Assembly (NCBI RefSeq): GCF_041052385.1
Contig: NZ_CP163439.1
Coordinates: forward strand, 10,281,001-10,345,000
DNA length: 64,000 nucleotides
Source: Streptomyces sp. R28
Lineage (GTDB): Bacteria > Actinomycetota > Actinomycetes > Streptomycetales > Streptomycetaceae
Reading direction: 5' to 3'
Shown: positions 7,708 to 15,479 of the stretch, one piece after another
Position numbering within the stretch: position 1 is the first letter of the stretch
Layout of the letters: the number at the start of each line of letters is the position of its first letter
Made by a program: the position numbers and the translations under genes
Notes under the pieces: generated by a model
Databases searched by the model: none
Told to the model about the DNA's origin: nothing
The model's input: only the letters and a program-made list of their open reading frames with translations

Positions 7708-8668
7708 GAGCGGTGAACGGTATGCGGAACGGGTCGTGGTGCTGGCCCTGGACGGCGTCTACCCCTTCGAGCTGGGTATCCCCAGCCGGATCTTCGGCGC
7801 GGCCGACGGCCGGTACGAGGTGCTGACCTGCAGCGTCGACGGCCGGCCGGTGCGCACCAACGCGGACTTCACGATCGGCGTCCAGCACGGCCCGGAGATC
7901 CTCGCCACGGCCGACACCGTGGTGGTCGCGTCCATGGCGGCGCCGTACATCCCCATGGAGCTGCCCGCCGAGGTCGCCGACGCGCTCGCGCTGATCCGCC
8001 CGGACGCCCGCATCGTGTCGATCTGCACCGCCGCCTTCGTCCTCGCTGCGGCGGGCCTCCTGGACGGCCGCAGGGCCACCACGCACTGGCAGGTGACCGA
8101 ACCGTTCCGGCGCCGGTACCCGCACGTCGACCTGGACCCGGACGTCCTCTTCGTGCACGACGGCCGCATCCTCACCTCGGCCGGCGCCGCCTCCGGCGTC
8201 GACGTCTGCCTGCACATCGTCCGTACGGACCACGGCCACGAGCTCGCCAACGCGGTGGCCCGGCGCTGCGTCGTGCCCCCCTTCCGGGACGGCGGCCAGG
8301 CCCAGTACATCGAGCAGCCGGTCCCGGAGAGCGGAGCCGCGAGCACCGCCGCCACCCGTGCCTGGGCCCTGGAGCACCTCGACGAACCCCTGACGCTGGC
8401 CGACCTCGCCGACCATGCCCGGATGAGCCTGCGCACCTTCGCCCGCCGCTTCAGCGACGAGGTCGGCCTCAGCCCCGGCCGCTGGCTGATCCAGCAGCGC
8501 GTGGCCCGCGCCCGGCACCTCCTGGAGTCCAGCGACCTGCCGGTGGACGACATCGCCGGCCAGGTCGGCTTCGCCACGGGAGCCTCCCTGCGCCAGCATC
8601 TGCACGCCGCGATCGGGGTGTCACCGCAGGCGTACCGCCGTACGTTCCAGGCGGCTGACACGCCGTAG
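7706..8668 (+). CDS. GlxA-type regulator: DJ-1/PfpI domain plus AraC helix-turn-helix
   Basis: A 320-residue regulator. Residues 8-190 form a DJ-1/PfpI-like (class I amidotransferase fold) domain with the nucleophile-elbow-like VSICTAAFVLAAAGLLDGRRATTHW; residues 215-315 carry two AraC helix-turn-helix units (TLADLADHARMSLRTFARRF and VDDIAGQVGFATGASLRQHL). No Shine-Dalgarno sequence precedes the ATG and a plausible -10 box ends 6 bases upstream, so the message may be leaderless. It is divergent from an oxidoreductase, its likely target. Effector unknown. Confidence 0.9.
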   Translation: MSGERYAERVVVLALDGVYPFELGIPSRIFGAADGRYEVLTCSVDGRPVRTNADFTIGVQHGPEILATADTVVVASMAAPYIPMELPAEVADALALIRPDARIVSICTAAFVLAAAGLLDGRRATTHWQVTEPFRRRYPHVDLDPDVLFVHDGRILTSAGAASGVDVCLHIVRTDHGHELANAVARRCVVPPFRDGGQAQYIEQPVPESGAASTAATRAWALEHLDEPLTLADLADHARMSLRTFARRFSDEVGLSPGRWLIQQRVARARHLLESSDLPVDDIAGQVGFATGASLRQHLHAAIGVSPQAYRRTFQAADTP

Positions 8669-8733
8669 ACCGAACGTTCCCGCCCTCCGCCGCGTCGAAG
8701 GATCAAGGAAAGCGGCCAGGACAGGGGGCAGGA

Positions 8734-9582
8734 ATGCGCAGAGGGCTCGCGGTGGCGGCGGTGCTGGCGGCGACGGCGGTCGCCGGGTGCGGTGCCGAGG
8801 AAGATCTGGTCGTGGCGGGCACAGCGCCGGCCGCGCCCTACGACGGTCCGCTGTACGTCCCCGCTCAGGAGCTCGACGAGGACAGTGCCCGGGCCGTTCG
8901 CGTGGGTTCGGGCGCTGCGGGACGGGCGCTGGAGTGCCACGGGGAGATCTACTCGGGCGGCGGCAGCGAACCGTGGAGCAAGGGGGACGGCGGATCCACC
9001 GCCGAGGGCGGCCTCGAGGCGTACTTCGAGATCGAGCAGCCCGACGTGCCCCGGTCCGGCTACCGCGTGGAGCGGGAGGAGAGGGGCCGGGTCCTGTTCT
9101 CCTACGACGTCGACGGGCGGACGAAGGTGGCGGTCATCGTGGCCAAGGACCGTGAGGACCGCCCCGGTTGGGGCCCGGAGACCAGCGCCTCCTGCGACCC
9201 GGCCGAACTCCCCGAGAGCTTCACCGCCACCAAGGAGTACGAGATCTGGACCGACAAGGACGGCCACCGCGTGCCGACCACCGAGATCAGCAGCTCCGTC
9301 GGAGCGGCCCACTGCGACTGGCAGAAGGCGCACTTCCTCGAACTCGGCGCGCACCAGGACCGCAAGCTGTACGCCCGCGATCCCGACGGTGTACTCGAAC
9401 CCGCCATGCTGAACGCCGCCTACGACGGTGACGTACCCATGCCCGACGACGCGCACGACACGGGATACCGGCTCGGCGACCGGCGGCTGTGGCTGACCGA
9501 GGACACCTCGACGGCGTACGTCCGCACCGCCGACGGCGTCGAGGCCTGGCCGCGGGTGAAGGATGGCGTGGCATGCAAGTGA
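8734..9582 (+). CDS. Predicted lipoprotein of unknown function
   Basis: A 282-residue protein with a lipoprotein signal (MRRGLAVAAVLAATAVAGC; lipobox AVAGC, acylated Cys 19). The mature part is acidic and rich in Trp, Tyr and Glu with several cysteines, and I do not recognise a family. It would be anchored outside the membrane. AGGGGGCAGGA precedes the ATG closely. It stands between the AraC gene and the conservon with no obvious operon partner. Confidence 0.72.
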   Translation: MRRGLAVAAVLAATAVAGCGAEEDLVVAGTAPAAPYDGPLYVPAQELDEDSARAVRVGSGAAGRALECHGEIYSGGGSEPWSKGDGGSTAEGGLEAYFEIEQPDVPRSGYRVEREERGRVLFSYDVDGRTKVAVIVAKDREDRPGWGPETSASCDPAELPESFTATKEYEIWTDKDGHRVPTTEISSSVGAAHCDWQKAHFLELGAHQDRKLYARDPDGVLEPAMLNAAYDGDVPMPDDAHDTGYRLGDRRLWLTEDTSTAYVRTADGVEAWPRVKDGVACK

Positions 9583-9687
9583 ACCCCGCGTGAATCCTGG
9601 CGTCGACTTCTCCAACTGTGCAGGTCAGTAAAGGTATTTATCGATGTTTGTACTCTTGGCTGACAGTGATGGAACCCTCACTTCCGC

Positions 9688-9702
9688 CAACCTGTCAGGT
9701 TG
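9688..9702. promoter_or_regulatory. Palindrome upstream of the conservon
   Basis: CAACCTG-T-CAGGTTG, 7-base arms around one base, lies about 145 bases upstream of the conservon kinase start in comparatively AT-rich DNA. It may be an operator; no cognate regulator is evident. Confidence 0.35.
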
Positions 9703-9844
9703 ATCCTTTTGCTTTCAAACCCGATAAGCTCCCGATCGGCACTGCGAGTTGACTCGGTCGCGATCGGTCATCTCGCGGTGCGTACTCATGAGTGCGATCG
9801 CTTTGCACACCCCCCTTGATCGATCGTTGCCTCGAAGGATGCAG

Positions 9845-11572
9845 ATGGAACTCGCCACTCCGCCGCCGGCGGCGCGGCCCCCCGTCGCCTGGTACAGCTG
9901 GTGGCTGATGCCGCTGGCTTTGGGAGGTGGGACGGTTGCCGCCACGTTCATGAGCTCGGAGCGAATAGCCACCGGCGTCGCGGGTGTCGCGGCGACCGCG
10001 GCCAGCGCCGTGTGCGTACGCCTCCTGCTGCGTACCCGGGCGCAGCTGACCAGGTCCGAGGTCGACTTCCGCACCTCGCAGGCCGAGCACTCGCAGCAGT
10101 GGCAGCAGCACGTGGCAGGCCTGGAGCGGAAATACGGAGCCGAGCGCGCCGCACTGGAGAGCCGGCTCGGCGACCGGGCCGGCGCCTACGAGGTGCAACT
10201 GGCCGAGCAGGCCCGGGCGTACGAGGAGCGGCTGGCCGAGGAGAGCGGCTCCTACGAGGAACGGATCGCCGCCCAGGCCCAGTCCTACGAGGCCCAGCTC
10301 GCCGCCCAGGCCGAGGTCTGGCAGGAGCAGCTGGCCCACCAGCTGTCCGCGGTCGCCCGGCTCGCCGACGAACAGTTGCCCGAGGCACTGCGGCAGCTGC
10401 GCGCGGGCGACGCCATCGACGACGTCCTGCCGAGCGTCAACCAGTGCGCCAAGGTCAGCGCCGAGTTGCAGGCCAACCTGCGCAAGGTCCTGCGGACCTC
10501 CCTGATCGGCGTCGAGGAGGAGTTCAACCGCTCGACCTCCGCCGAGCAGGCCGTGATCAGCGTCGGCAACCGCATCCACGTCCTGACCAGCAAGCTCCGC
10601 GGCCGTCTGCACGAACTGCAGGGCGAGCACGGTCGGCTGCCGGCCGTCGCCCGGGGCCTGATGGAGCTCGACCAGGCGATCGGCCCCGCCGACTGTCTCG
10701 CCGCCAGCATCAGCGTCCTCGGCGGATCTGACCGGCCCGGCCGGCAGTGGCAGGAGCCGCAGCGCCTGCTCAGCGTGGTCCGCGGCGGCATCGGCCGGAT
10801 CAAGGACTTCCACCGCATCGAGGTACGCCACCTGCCCGAACTCGGCGTCGACGGCGGCCTCGTGGACCACCTCACGCTGATCTTCGCCCACCTCCTGGAC
10901 AACGCGGCCCGCTACTCGCCGCCCACCGAGCCGGTGGTCGTCTCCGGCAAGGAGGTCCCGAACGGCGTCGGCATCGAGATCCAGGACTCCGGCAAGGGTC
11001 TGAGCGAGGAGAAGAAGCGCGAGGCCGAGCACGCCCTCGACGGCACCGCGTCCGGCGCGGGCCTCGGCGGCATCTCGGAGGACGCGAACATCGGACTGCG
11101 CGTCGTCGGCATCCTCGCTCGCCGGTACGGCATCCGCGTCACCTTCGCGGACTCGCCGTGGCTCGGCACCTCGGTGGTGGTCGTGGTTCCGCACAAGTAC
11201 TTCAGCCGGCTGCCCGCGGCCGCCTCCGCCGCCCCGGCGGCGACCGCACCGACGGCACAGGCCGGCGCGACCGCCCCGGCCCGCGAGCCGGCCGCCACCG
11301 AGGCGGCTGCGGCCGACACCGCCGACGCCGTGGACACCACACCCGGCGGCCTGCCCCGGCGCCGCAGCAAACGGCACGAGGTGACCCGCCACGAACCGGC
11401 CGAACGCCCGGAGCGGACCGAGGAGACGACCACCGTCGCCTCCGTCCCGCCCGACGCGTCCTTCGCCGGCCTGGCCGCCTTCGCCACCGCGGGCCGCGAG
11501 CCCGGTGAGCAAGGCGCGCCGGCCGTCGGCCGCGAGTCCACCGAGCAGCACCGCACTGAAGAGAGCGACTAG
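9845..11572 (+). CDS. cvnA: Conservon sensor-kinase-like ATPase CvnA
   Basis: A membrane sensor-like protein, about 575 residues. Two membrane spans (about 15-65) precede a long coiled coil with repeated AYEVQLAEQ / SYEERIAAQ / SYEAQLAAQ units (about 85-170), then a helical region and a GHKL ATPase domain with N-box HLLDNAARYSP and G-boxes DSGKGL and LRVVGILARRYG. No clear H-box phospho-acceptor His is seen, as known for conservon kinases. The C-terminus is Ala/Pro-rich and charged. ATG 9845 has AAGGA 5 bases upstream; ATG 9839 is an alternative. It leads a tightly packed cvnABCD-P450 operon. In S. coelicolor conservons form membrane complexes resembling GPCR/G-protein systems. Confidence 0.9.
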   Translation: MELATPPPAARPPVAWYSWWLMPLALGGGTVAATFMSSERIATGVAGVAATAASAVCVRLLLRTRAQLTRSEVDFRTSQAEHSQQWQQHVAGLERKYGAERAALESRLGDRAGAYEVQLAEQARAYEERLAEESGSYEERIAAQAQSYEAQLAAQAEVWQEQLAHQLSAVARLADEQLPEALRQLRAGDAIDDVLPSVNQCAKVSAELQANLRKVLRTSLIGVEEEFNRSTSAEQAVISVGNRIHVLTSKLRGRLHELQGEHGRLPAVARGLMELDQAIGPADCLAASISVLGGSDRPGRQWQEPQRLLSVVRGGIGRIKDFHRIEVRHLPELGVDGGLVDHLTLIFAHLLDNAARYSPPTEPVVVSGKEVPNGVGIEIQDSGKGLSEEKKREAEHALDGTASGAGLGGISEDANIGLRVVGILARRYGIRVTFADSPWLGTSVVVVVPHKYFSRLPAAASAAPAATAPTAQAGATAPAREPAATEAAAADTADAVDTTPGGLPRRRSKRHEVTRHEPAERPERTEETTTVASVPPDASFAGLAAFATAGREPGEQGAPAVGRESTEQHRTEESD

Positions 11573-11577
11573 TCCCC

Positions 11578-11988
11578 ATGACGCAACAGGGAACCGACGT
11601 GAGCTGGGCGCTCCGCGACCTGGTGGAGAGCATCCAGGAGATCAACTTCGCCCTCGTGGCTTCCAGCGACGGCAAGGCCGTCACCTCCTACGGTGCCGAA
11701 GACCCCGACGACGTGGACCGTTTCGCGGCGGTGGTGGCCGGACTGCAGGCGCTCGCCCAGCCGGTCGCCCAGCAGTTCCCCAAGTACGCGGGACAGCTCC
11801 GGCTGGCGATGATCGAGGTCGACGGCGGCCACCTCTTCGTCGTACGGGCCGGAGTGGAGACCTATCTCGGCGTCCTCGCCCGGGAAGGCCTCGACCAGGG
11901 CCTGCTCGGCCACCAGATGAGGGACCTGGCGCGCAGGATGGGCGAACTGCTCGGCACCACTCCGCGCCTGGAGGAGCACTCTGGATGA
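11578..11988 (+). CDS. cvnB: Conservon roadblock/LC7 protein CvnB
   Basis: A 136-residue roadblock/LC7-fold protein (DLVESIQEINFALVASSDGKAVTSYG), starting 6 bases after the kinase. Roadblock proteins act as dimeric platforms or GAP-like partners for small GTPases, and here the presumed partner is the GTPase CvnD two genes downstream. Its stop overlaps the start of cvnC (ATGA), implying translational coupling. Confidence 0.93.
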   Translation: MTQQGTDVSWALRDLVESIQEINFALVASSDGKAVTSYGAEDPDDVDRFAAVVAGLQALAQPVAQQFPKYAGQLRLAMIEVDGGHLFVVRAGVETYLGVLAREGLDQGLLGHQMRDLARRMGELLGTTPRLEEHSG

Positions 11989-12356
11989 GTGCTCCCCGCG
12001 GGTCCGCGAACCCGTCCGGTCTCGAGCGTTACTACGTCCTCACCAAGGGGCGTAGCGGGCCGGGCGGTTCGGCGTCGAGTCTCGACGTGGCGACCCTCAT
12101 CGTCTCCCGCACCAGTCCCGTACCGGCGATGCAGCACGAGCACGAGGAGATCCTCCGGCGCTGCCGCGATCCGCTGTCGGTGGCCGAACTCGGCGCCCAC
12201 CTCGGATTGCCCTTCAACATTCTCGCGGTGCTGCTGACGGATCTGCTGGAGGCAGGCCACGTCGAAGCCCGTGACCCCATCCCGGCGCATGGTGCCGGCC
12301 GCGGGCCCGACCTCGCGCTCCTTGAGGAGGTACTCAGTGGACTTGAAAGGCTTTGA
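11985..12356 (+). CDS. cvnC: Conservon DUF742 protein CvnC
   Basis: A 123-residue DUF742 protein with the winged-helix-like core PLSVAELGAHLGLPFNILAVLLTDLLEAGHV. DUF742 proteins are the third member of every conservon and are thought to link kinase, roadblock and GTPase; the biochemical role is not settled. It overlaps cvnB by four bases, and its last 20 bases overlap the GTG start of cvnD. Confidence 0.93.
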   Translation: MSAPRGSANPSGLERYYVLTKGRSGPGGSASSLDVATLIVSRTSPVPAMQHEHEEILRRCRDPLSVAELGAHLGLPFNILAVLLTDLLEAGHVEARDPIPAHGAGRGPDLALLEEVLSGLERL

Positions 12357-12942
12357 CCAACCAGGCGGGCCGCACGCCGGGGGCATCCGCTCGGTGAAGG
12401 TGATGATCGCCGGCGGATTCGGCACCGGGAAGACCACCATGGTCCGCTCGGTCAGCGACATCAAGCCGCTCACCACCGAGGAGACCCTCACCCAGGCCAG
12501 CGCCGACGTCGACGACCTCATCGGTGTCGCCGACAAGACGGAGACCACCGTCAGCCTGGACTTCGGCAAGATCGGCCTGAACGACAGCCTGATGCTCTAC
12601 CTGTTCGGCACGCCCGGCCAGGAGCGCTTCTGGTTCCTGTGGAACGGCCTGTTCAAGGGCGCGCTCGGCGCGGTCGTGCTGGTGGACACGCGCCGGCTCG
12701 CCTCCAGTTTCCGGGCGATCGAGGAGATGGAGCGGCAGAACGTCCCGTTCGTCGTCGCGCTGAACATCTTCCCGGACTCCAAGGACTATCCGGTGGAGGA
12801 GATCCGGGACGCCCTCGACATCTCCCCGCACATCCCTGTCGTGGCCTGCGACGCCCGCGACCGGACCTCCAGCCGCGACGTACTCGTCGCGCTCGTACGT
12901 CACTTGAAGGAACGCTCTGCCGTCGCTCTGGAGTCCCGATGA
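12337..12942 (+). CDS. cvnD: Conservon small GTPase CvnD
   Basis: A 201-residue ATP/GTP-binding protein with P-loop GGFGTGKTTMV, switch II region FGTPGQERFWFLW and the VVALNIFPDSKDYP segment, placing it in the MglA/Ras-like family known from conservons. GTG 12337 is chosen because GAGGAGG lies 6 bases upstream, inside cvnC. Its final bases overlap the P450 start (ATGA), so all five genes are probably translated from one message. Confidence 0.94.
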   Translation: MDLKGFDQPGGPHAGGIRSVKVMIAGGFGTGKTTMVRSVSDIKPLTTEETLTQASADVDDLIGVADKTETTVSLDFGKIGLNDSLMLYLFGTPGQERFWFLWNGLFKGALGAVVLVDTRRLASSFRAIEEMERQNVPFVVALNIFPDSKDYPVEEIRDALDISPHIPVVACDARDRTSSRDVLVALVRHLKERSAVALESR

Positions 12943-14189
12943 ACGCCCAGCCCTCGAACGATCCCGACGCGCCGCGCGGCTGCCCCGTGGCCCACGGTTC
13001 GGCCGAGCTCACCCGGCTGTACGGGCCGGAGGCGGCGACCGACCCGCTCGGCATCTACGAGCGGCTGCGCAAGGAGCACGGGGCCGTGGCTCCGGTGCTG
13101 CTCGAAGGTGACGTCCCGGCCTGGTTGGTCCTGGGCTACCGCGACATCCGGCGGGTGCTCGACAACCCCCGCCAGTTCAGCCGGGACGCCCGGATCTGGC
13201 GGGACTGGCGGGAGGGCCGGGTCGAGGAGACCCACCCGCTGATCCCCATGATCGGCTGGCGTCCCGACTGTGTGTCCCAGGACGGCGAGCCGCACCGCAG
13301 ACTGCGCGGCGCGGTCACCGACGGGCTGCAGGCCGCGGCCGACCGGGGCGTACGGCGCCATGCGACGCACTTCGCCAACAAGCAGATCGACGCGTTCGCC
13401 GACGCCGGACGCGCCGACCTGGTGGCGGACTACGCCGAGTACCTGCCGATGCTGGTCCTCACCCGCATCCTCGGGCTGCCGCAGGGGGAGGGCCGTCAGC
13501 TGGTCGAATCCAGCGCCCATGTCCTCAAGGGCGGCGCGGACGCGATCGTGCACAACGACCGCATCATGCAGATCCTCGCAGAGCTCGCCGGGCGCAAGCG
13601 CACCGAACCCGGCTCCGACTTCGCCACGGCGCTGCTGGAGCACCACGCCGGTCTCGACGAGGACGAGGTGATCAGCCATCTGCGGCTGGTGCTGATCGCC
13701 GCGCACGTCACGACCAGCAACCTGCTGGCCCGTGTGCTGGAGAAGATCCTCAGCGACGCCTCCCGGCTCTCCGGCCTCATCAGCGGTGAGCTGAACATCT
13801 CCACGGTGGTGGGGGAGGCGATGTGGGACACGCCGCCGCTCGTGGTCCTGCCGGGGCGTTTCGCCACCGTCGGCCTGGAGCTGGGCGGCCACCACATCGA
13901 GGAGGGCGACCTGCTCGTGCTGGGCCTCGCGGCCGGCAACGTCGACCCCGACGTCCGGCCGGACCCCGGGGTGTCCGTCCAGGGCAACAGCTCACACCTG
14001 GCGTTCAGCGCCGGTCCGCACGAATGCCCCGGGCAGGGCATCGGCATGGCCATCATCGAGATCGCCGTGGACGTCCTGCTGCACCGGCTGCCGGGCCTGC
14101 GCCTGGCCGTGCCGGCGGAGGAGCTCACCTCCACCGCCTCCACCTGGGAGTCCCGACTGGACAGCCTGCCGGTCGAGTTCGCCGTATAG
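12939..14189 (+). CDS. CYP157-like cytochrome P450 lacking the ExxR arginine
   Basis: A 416-residue P450 that ends the conservon operon (ATGA overlap with cvnD). The haem loop FSAGPHECPGQ carries ligand Cys 363. The K-helix position reads EAMW (residues 293-296), so the normally invariant Arg is Trp; CYP157 enzymes associated with conservons are known to lack ExxR in the same way. The I-helix reads AAHVTTS (254-260) instead of AGxET, so oxygen activation may also be unusual. Whether it oxidises a substrate or serves as a haem sensor for the conservon is open. A 12-bp hairpin terminator follows. Confidence 0.92.
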   Translation: MNAQPSNDPDAPRGCPVAHGSAELTRLYGPEAATDPLGIYERLRKEHGAVAPVLLEGDVPAWLVLGYRDIRRVLDNPRQFSRDARIWRDWREGRVEETHPLIPMIGWRPDCVSQDGEPHRRLRGAVTDGLQAAADRGVRRHATHFANKQIDAFADAGRADLVADYAEYLPMLVLTRILGLPQGEGRQLVESSAHVLKGGADAIVHNDRIMQILAELAGRKRTEPGSDFATALLEHHAGLDEDEVISHLRLVLIAAHVTTSNLLARVLEKILSDASRLSGLISGELNISTVVGEAMWDTPPLVVLPGRFATVGLELGGHHIEEGDLLVLGLAAGNVDPDVRPDPGVSVQGNSSHLAFSAGPHECPGQGIGMAIIEIAVDVLLHRLPGLRLAVPAEELTSTASTWESRLDSLPVEFAV

Positions 14190-14214
14190 GCGCACCCGCA
14201 GACGCACAAGCGAG

Positions 14215-14244
14215 CCGTCCGGCCGGTTTGTCCCGGCCGGACGG
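14215..14244. terminator. Bidirectional hairpin terminator
   Basis: CCGTCCGGCCGG (14215-14226) and CCGGCCGGACGG (14233-14244) form a perfect 12-bp stem with loop TTTGTC, between the convergent P450 and terpene synthase genes. U-tract-free hairpins of this kind are common Streptomyces terminators. Confidence 0.85.
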
Positions 14245-14267
14245 ATGCGTCGTCTCACACGCCTGAC

Positions 14268-15299
14268 TCACACCGCCAGCAGGTCGTCCACGGAACCCCG
14301 GCCCGCCAGCTCGGCGGCGGCCGCGGGACCGTCCTTCGCCGCGCTGTACCGGCCCGACACCAGCGCCCACTCGTAGTTGCCGTTGATCCAGTGCTGGATG
14401 GCTTCCACACCCATCCGCACCTGCTCGCAGCCCTTGGCGTCGAGGCCCAGCTCGTCGCACATCTGCGGGACGCTCGCCTCCAGTTCGAGGTACTCGTCGA
14501 GGCAGGCGACCGTCATCCGGTACGCCTCGTCGGCCGCCTCCTCCCACGAGCAGCGCCGCTCCCGGTGCAGCACGGCGATCAGGTTGTGGCCGTCGCCCCG
14601 GCGCTTCTCACGCTCGAAGGAGTGGATGTCGTTCATGAAGCCGATGGTGTCGGCGGCGAGGTCCCGCATCCGTTCCATCAGCGGATGCGCCATCACATGC
14701 GCGGGCACCACGAAGCGGCGGCTGCGCTCACCCGCGTCGATGCTGTGGTGGATACCGACCGTACGACGCCGGAAGATCGTGTACTCGTCGAGCCCCAGCG
14801 TGCCCTCGAGACCGCGGGCCGCCAGGTCGACCTCCTCGCAGTGCGCCACGAGGAACCGGCCCCAGGAGGCGGCGAACCGCGTCTGCCATGTCAAGGGCAT
14901 GCCATCCGAAAGGTGGTTCCAGACCTCCGCCCAGGCCAGCGTGATCGGGCAGACCACTCGGGGCCGGGTGCCCGCCGGGCGCAGCGGGGTGATGATCAGC
15001 TCACGCGCGACCTCGGCTATTCGATCGGCGCGGTCGGGTTGGTTCGCGTCGAACTGGTCGTCGAAGAGGAAGGCGAGGGAGAACCAGTTCATCAGGACGA
15101 CCATGTCGTCCGCCGAGGCGTGCGGGTAGGTGCGGGCGGCGGCCTGCGGCAGGTCCCACGACTTGTACTCCTCGAACCCGGCGTAACTGCGCACCAGGCC
15201 CATGTCCCAGATCCAGCGCAGGTGGCGCGCTCGGGCGTACTCCAGATGCTCGCTGACCGGGGTGTCGAAGGGGAGGTCGAACCTGACGTCCTGAGGCAT
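14268..15299 (-). CDS. Class I terpene synthase (probable sesquiterpene cyclase)
   Basis: A 343-residue terpene cyclase of the bacterial pentalenene-synthase type. The Asp-rich Mg-binding motif is DDQFD (residues 80-84), the NSE triad is NDIHSFERE (N223, S227, E231), and the C-terminal RY pair is in SGRYSAA. It would ionise farnesyl (or geranyl) diphosphate and cyclise it in the cytoplasm; the product cannot be called from sequence. AAAGGAAG precedes the ATG. It is convergent with the conservon P450, so a biosynthetic link to that P450 is possible, but they are not in one transcript. Confidence 0.93.
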   Translation of the reverse strand: MPQDVRFDLPFDTPVSEHLEYARARHLRWIWDMGLVRSYAGFEEYKSWDLPQAAARTYPHASADDMVVLMNWFSLAFLFDDQFDANQPDRADRIAEVARELIITPLRPAGTRPRVVCPITLAWAEVWNHLSDGMPLTWQTRFAASWGRFLVAHCEEVDLAARGLEGTLGLDEYTIFRRRTVGIHHSIDAGERSRRFVVPAHVMAHPLMERMRDLAADTIGFMNDIHSFEREKRRGDGHNLIAVLHRERRCSWEEAADEAYRMTVACLDEYLELEASVPQMCDELGLDAKGCEQVRMGVEAIQHWINGNYEWALVSGRYSAAKDGPAAAAELAGRGSVDDLLAV

Positions 15300-15479
15300 G
15301 TGCTTCCTTTCGGGAGACGGCAGCGCAGAGTCCCCCGCCCCTGCGAGCGAGCGGTCAGGACGACCGCCCGCGCACTCGAACTGGGCTTCGCGATACGAAA
15401 GTTGAACCGAGAAGCGGTACGAAACTGCCCCGAGCGTAAATGATCTATACCGTAACCGGACGGTGATCTGCGTTACTGC

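Noticed and set aside
7759..9615. 618-residue minus-strand frame
   Set aside because: It is antisense to the AraC and lipoprotein genes, both of which have clear motifs; no ribosome binding site or family.
12271..12942. Longer ATG start (12271) for the conservon GTPase
   Set aside because: It would overlap most of the end of cvnC without a ribosome binding site; GTG 12337 has GAGGAGG at ideal spacing and matches the family start.
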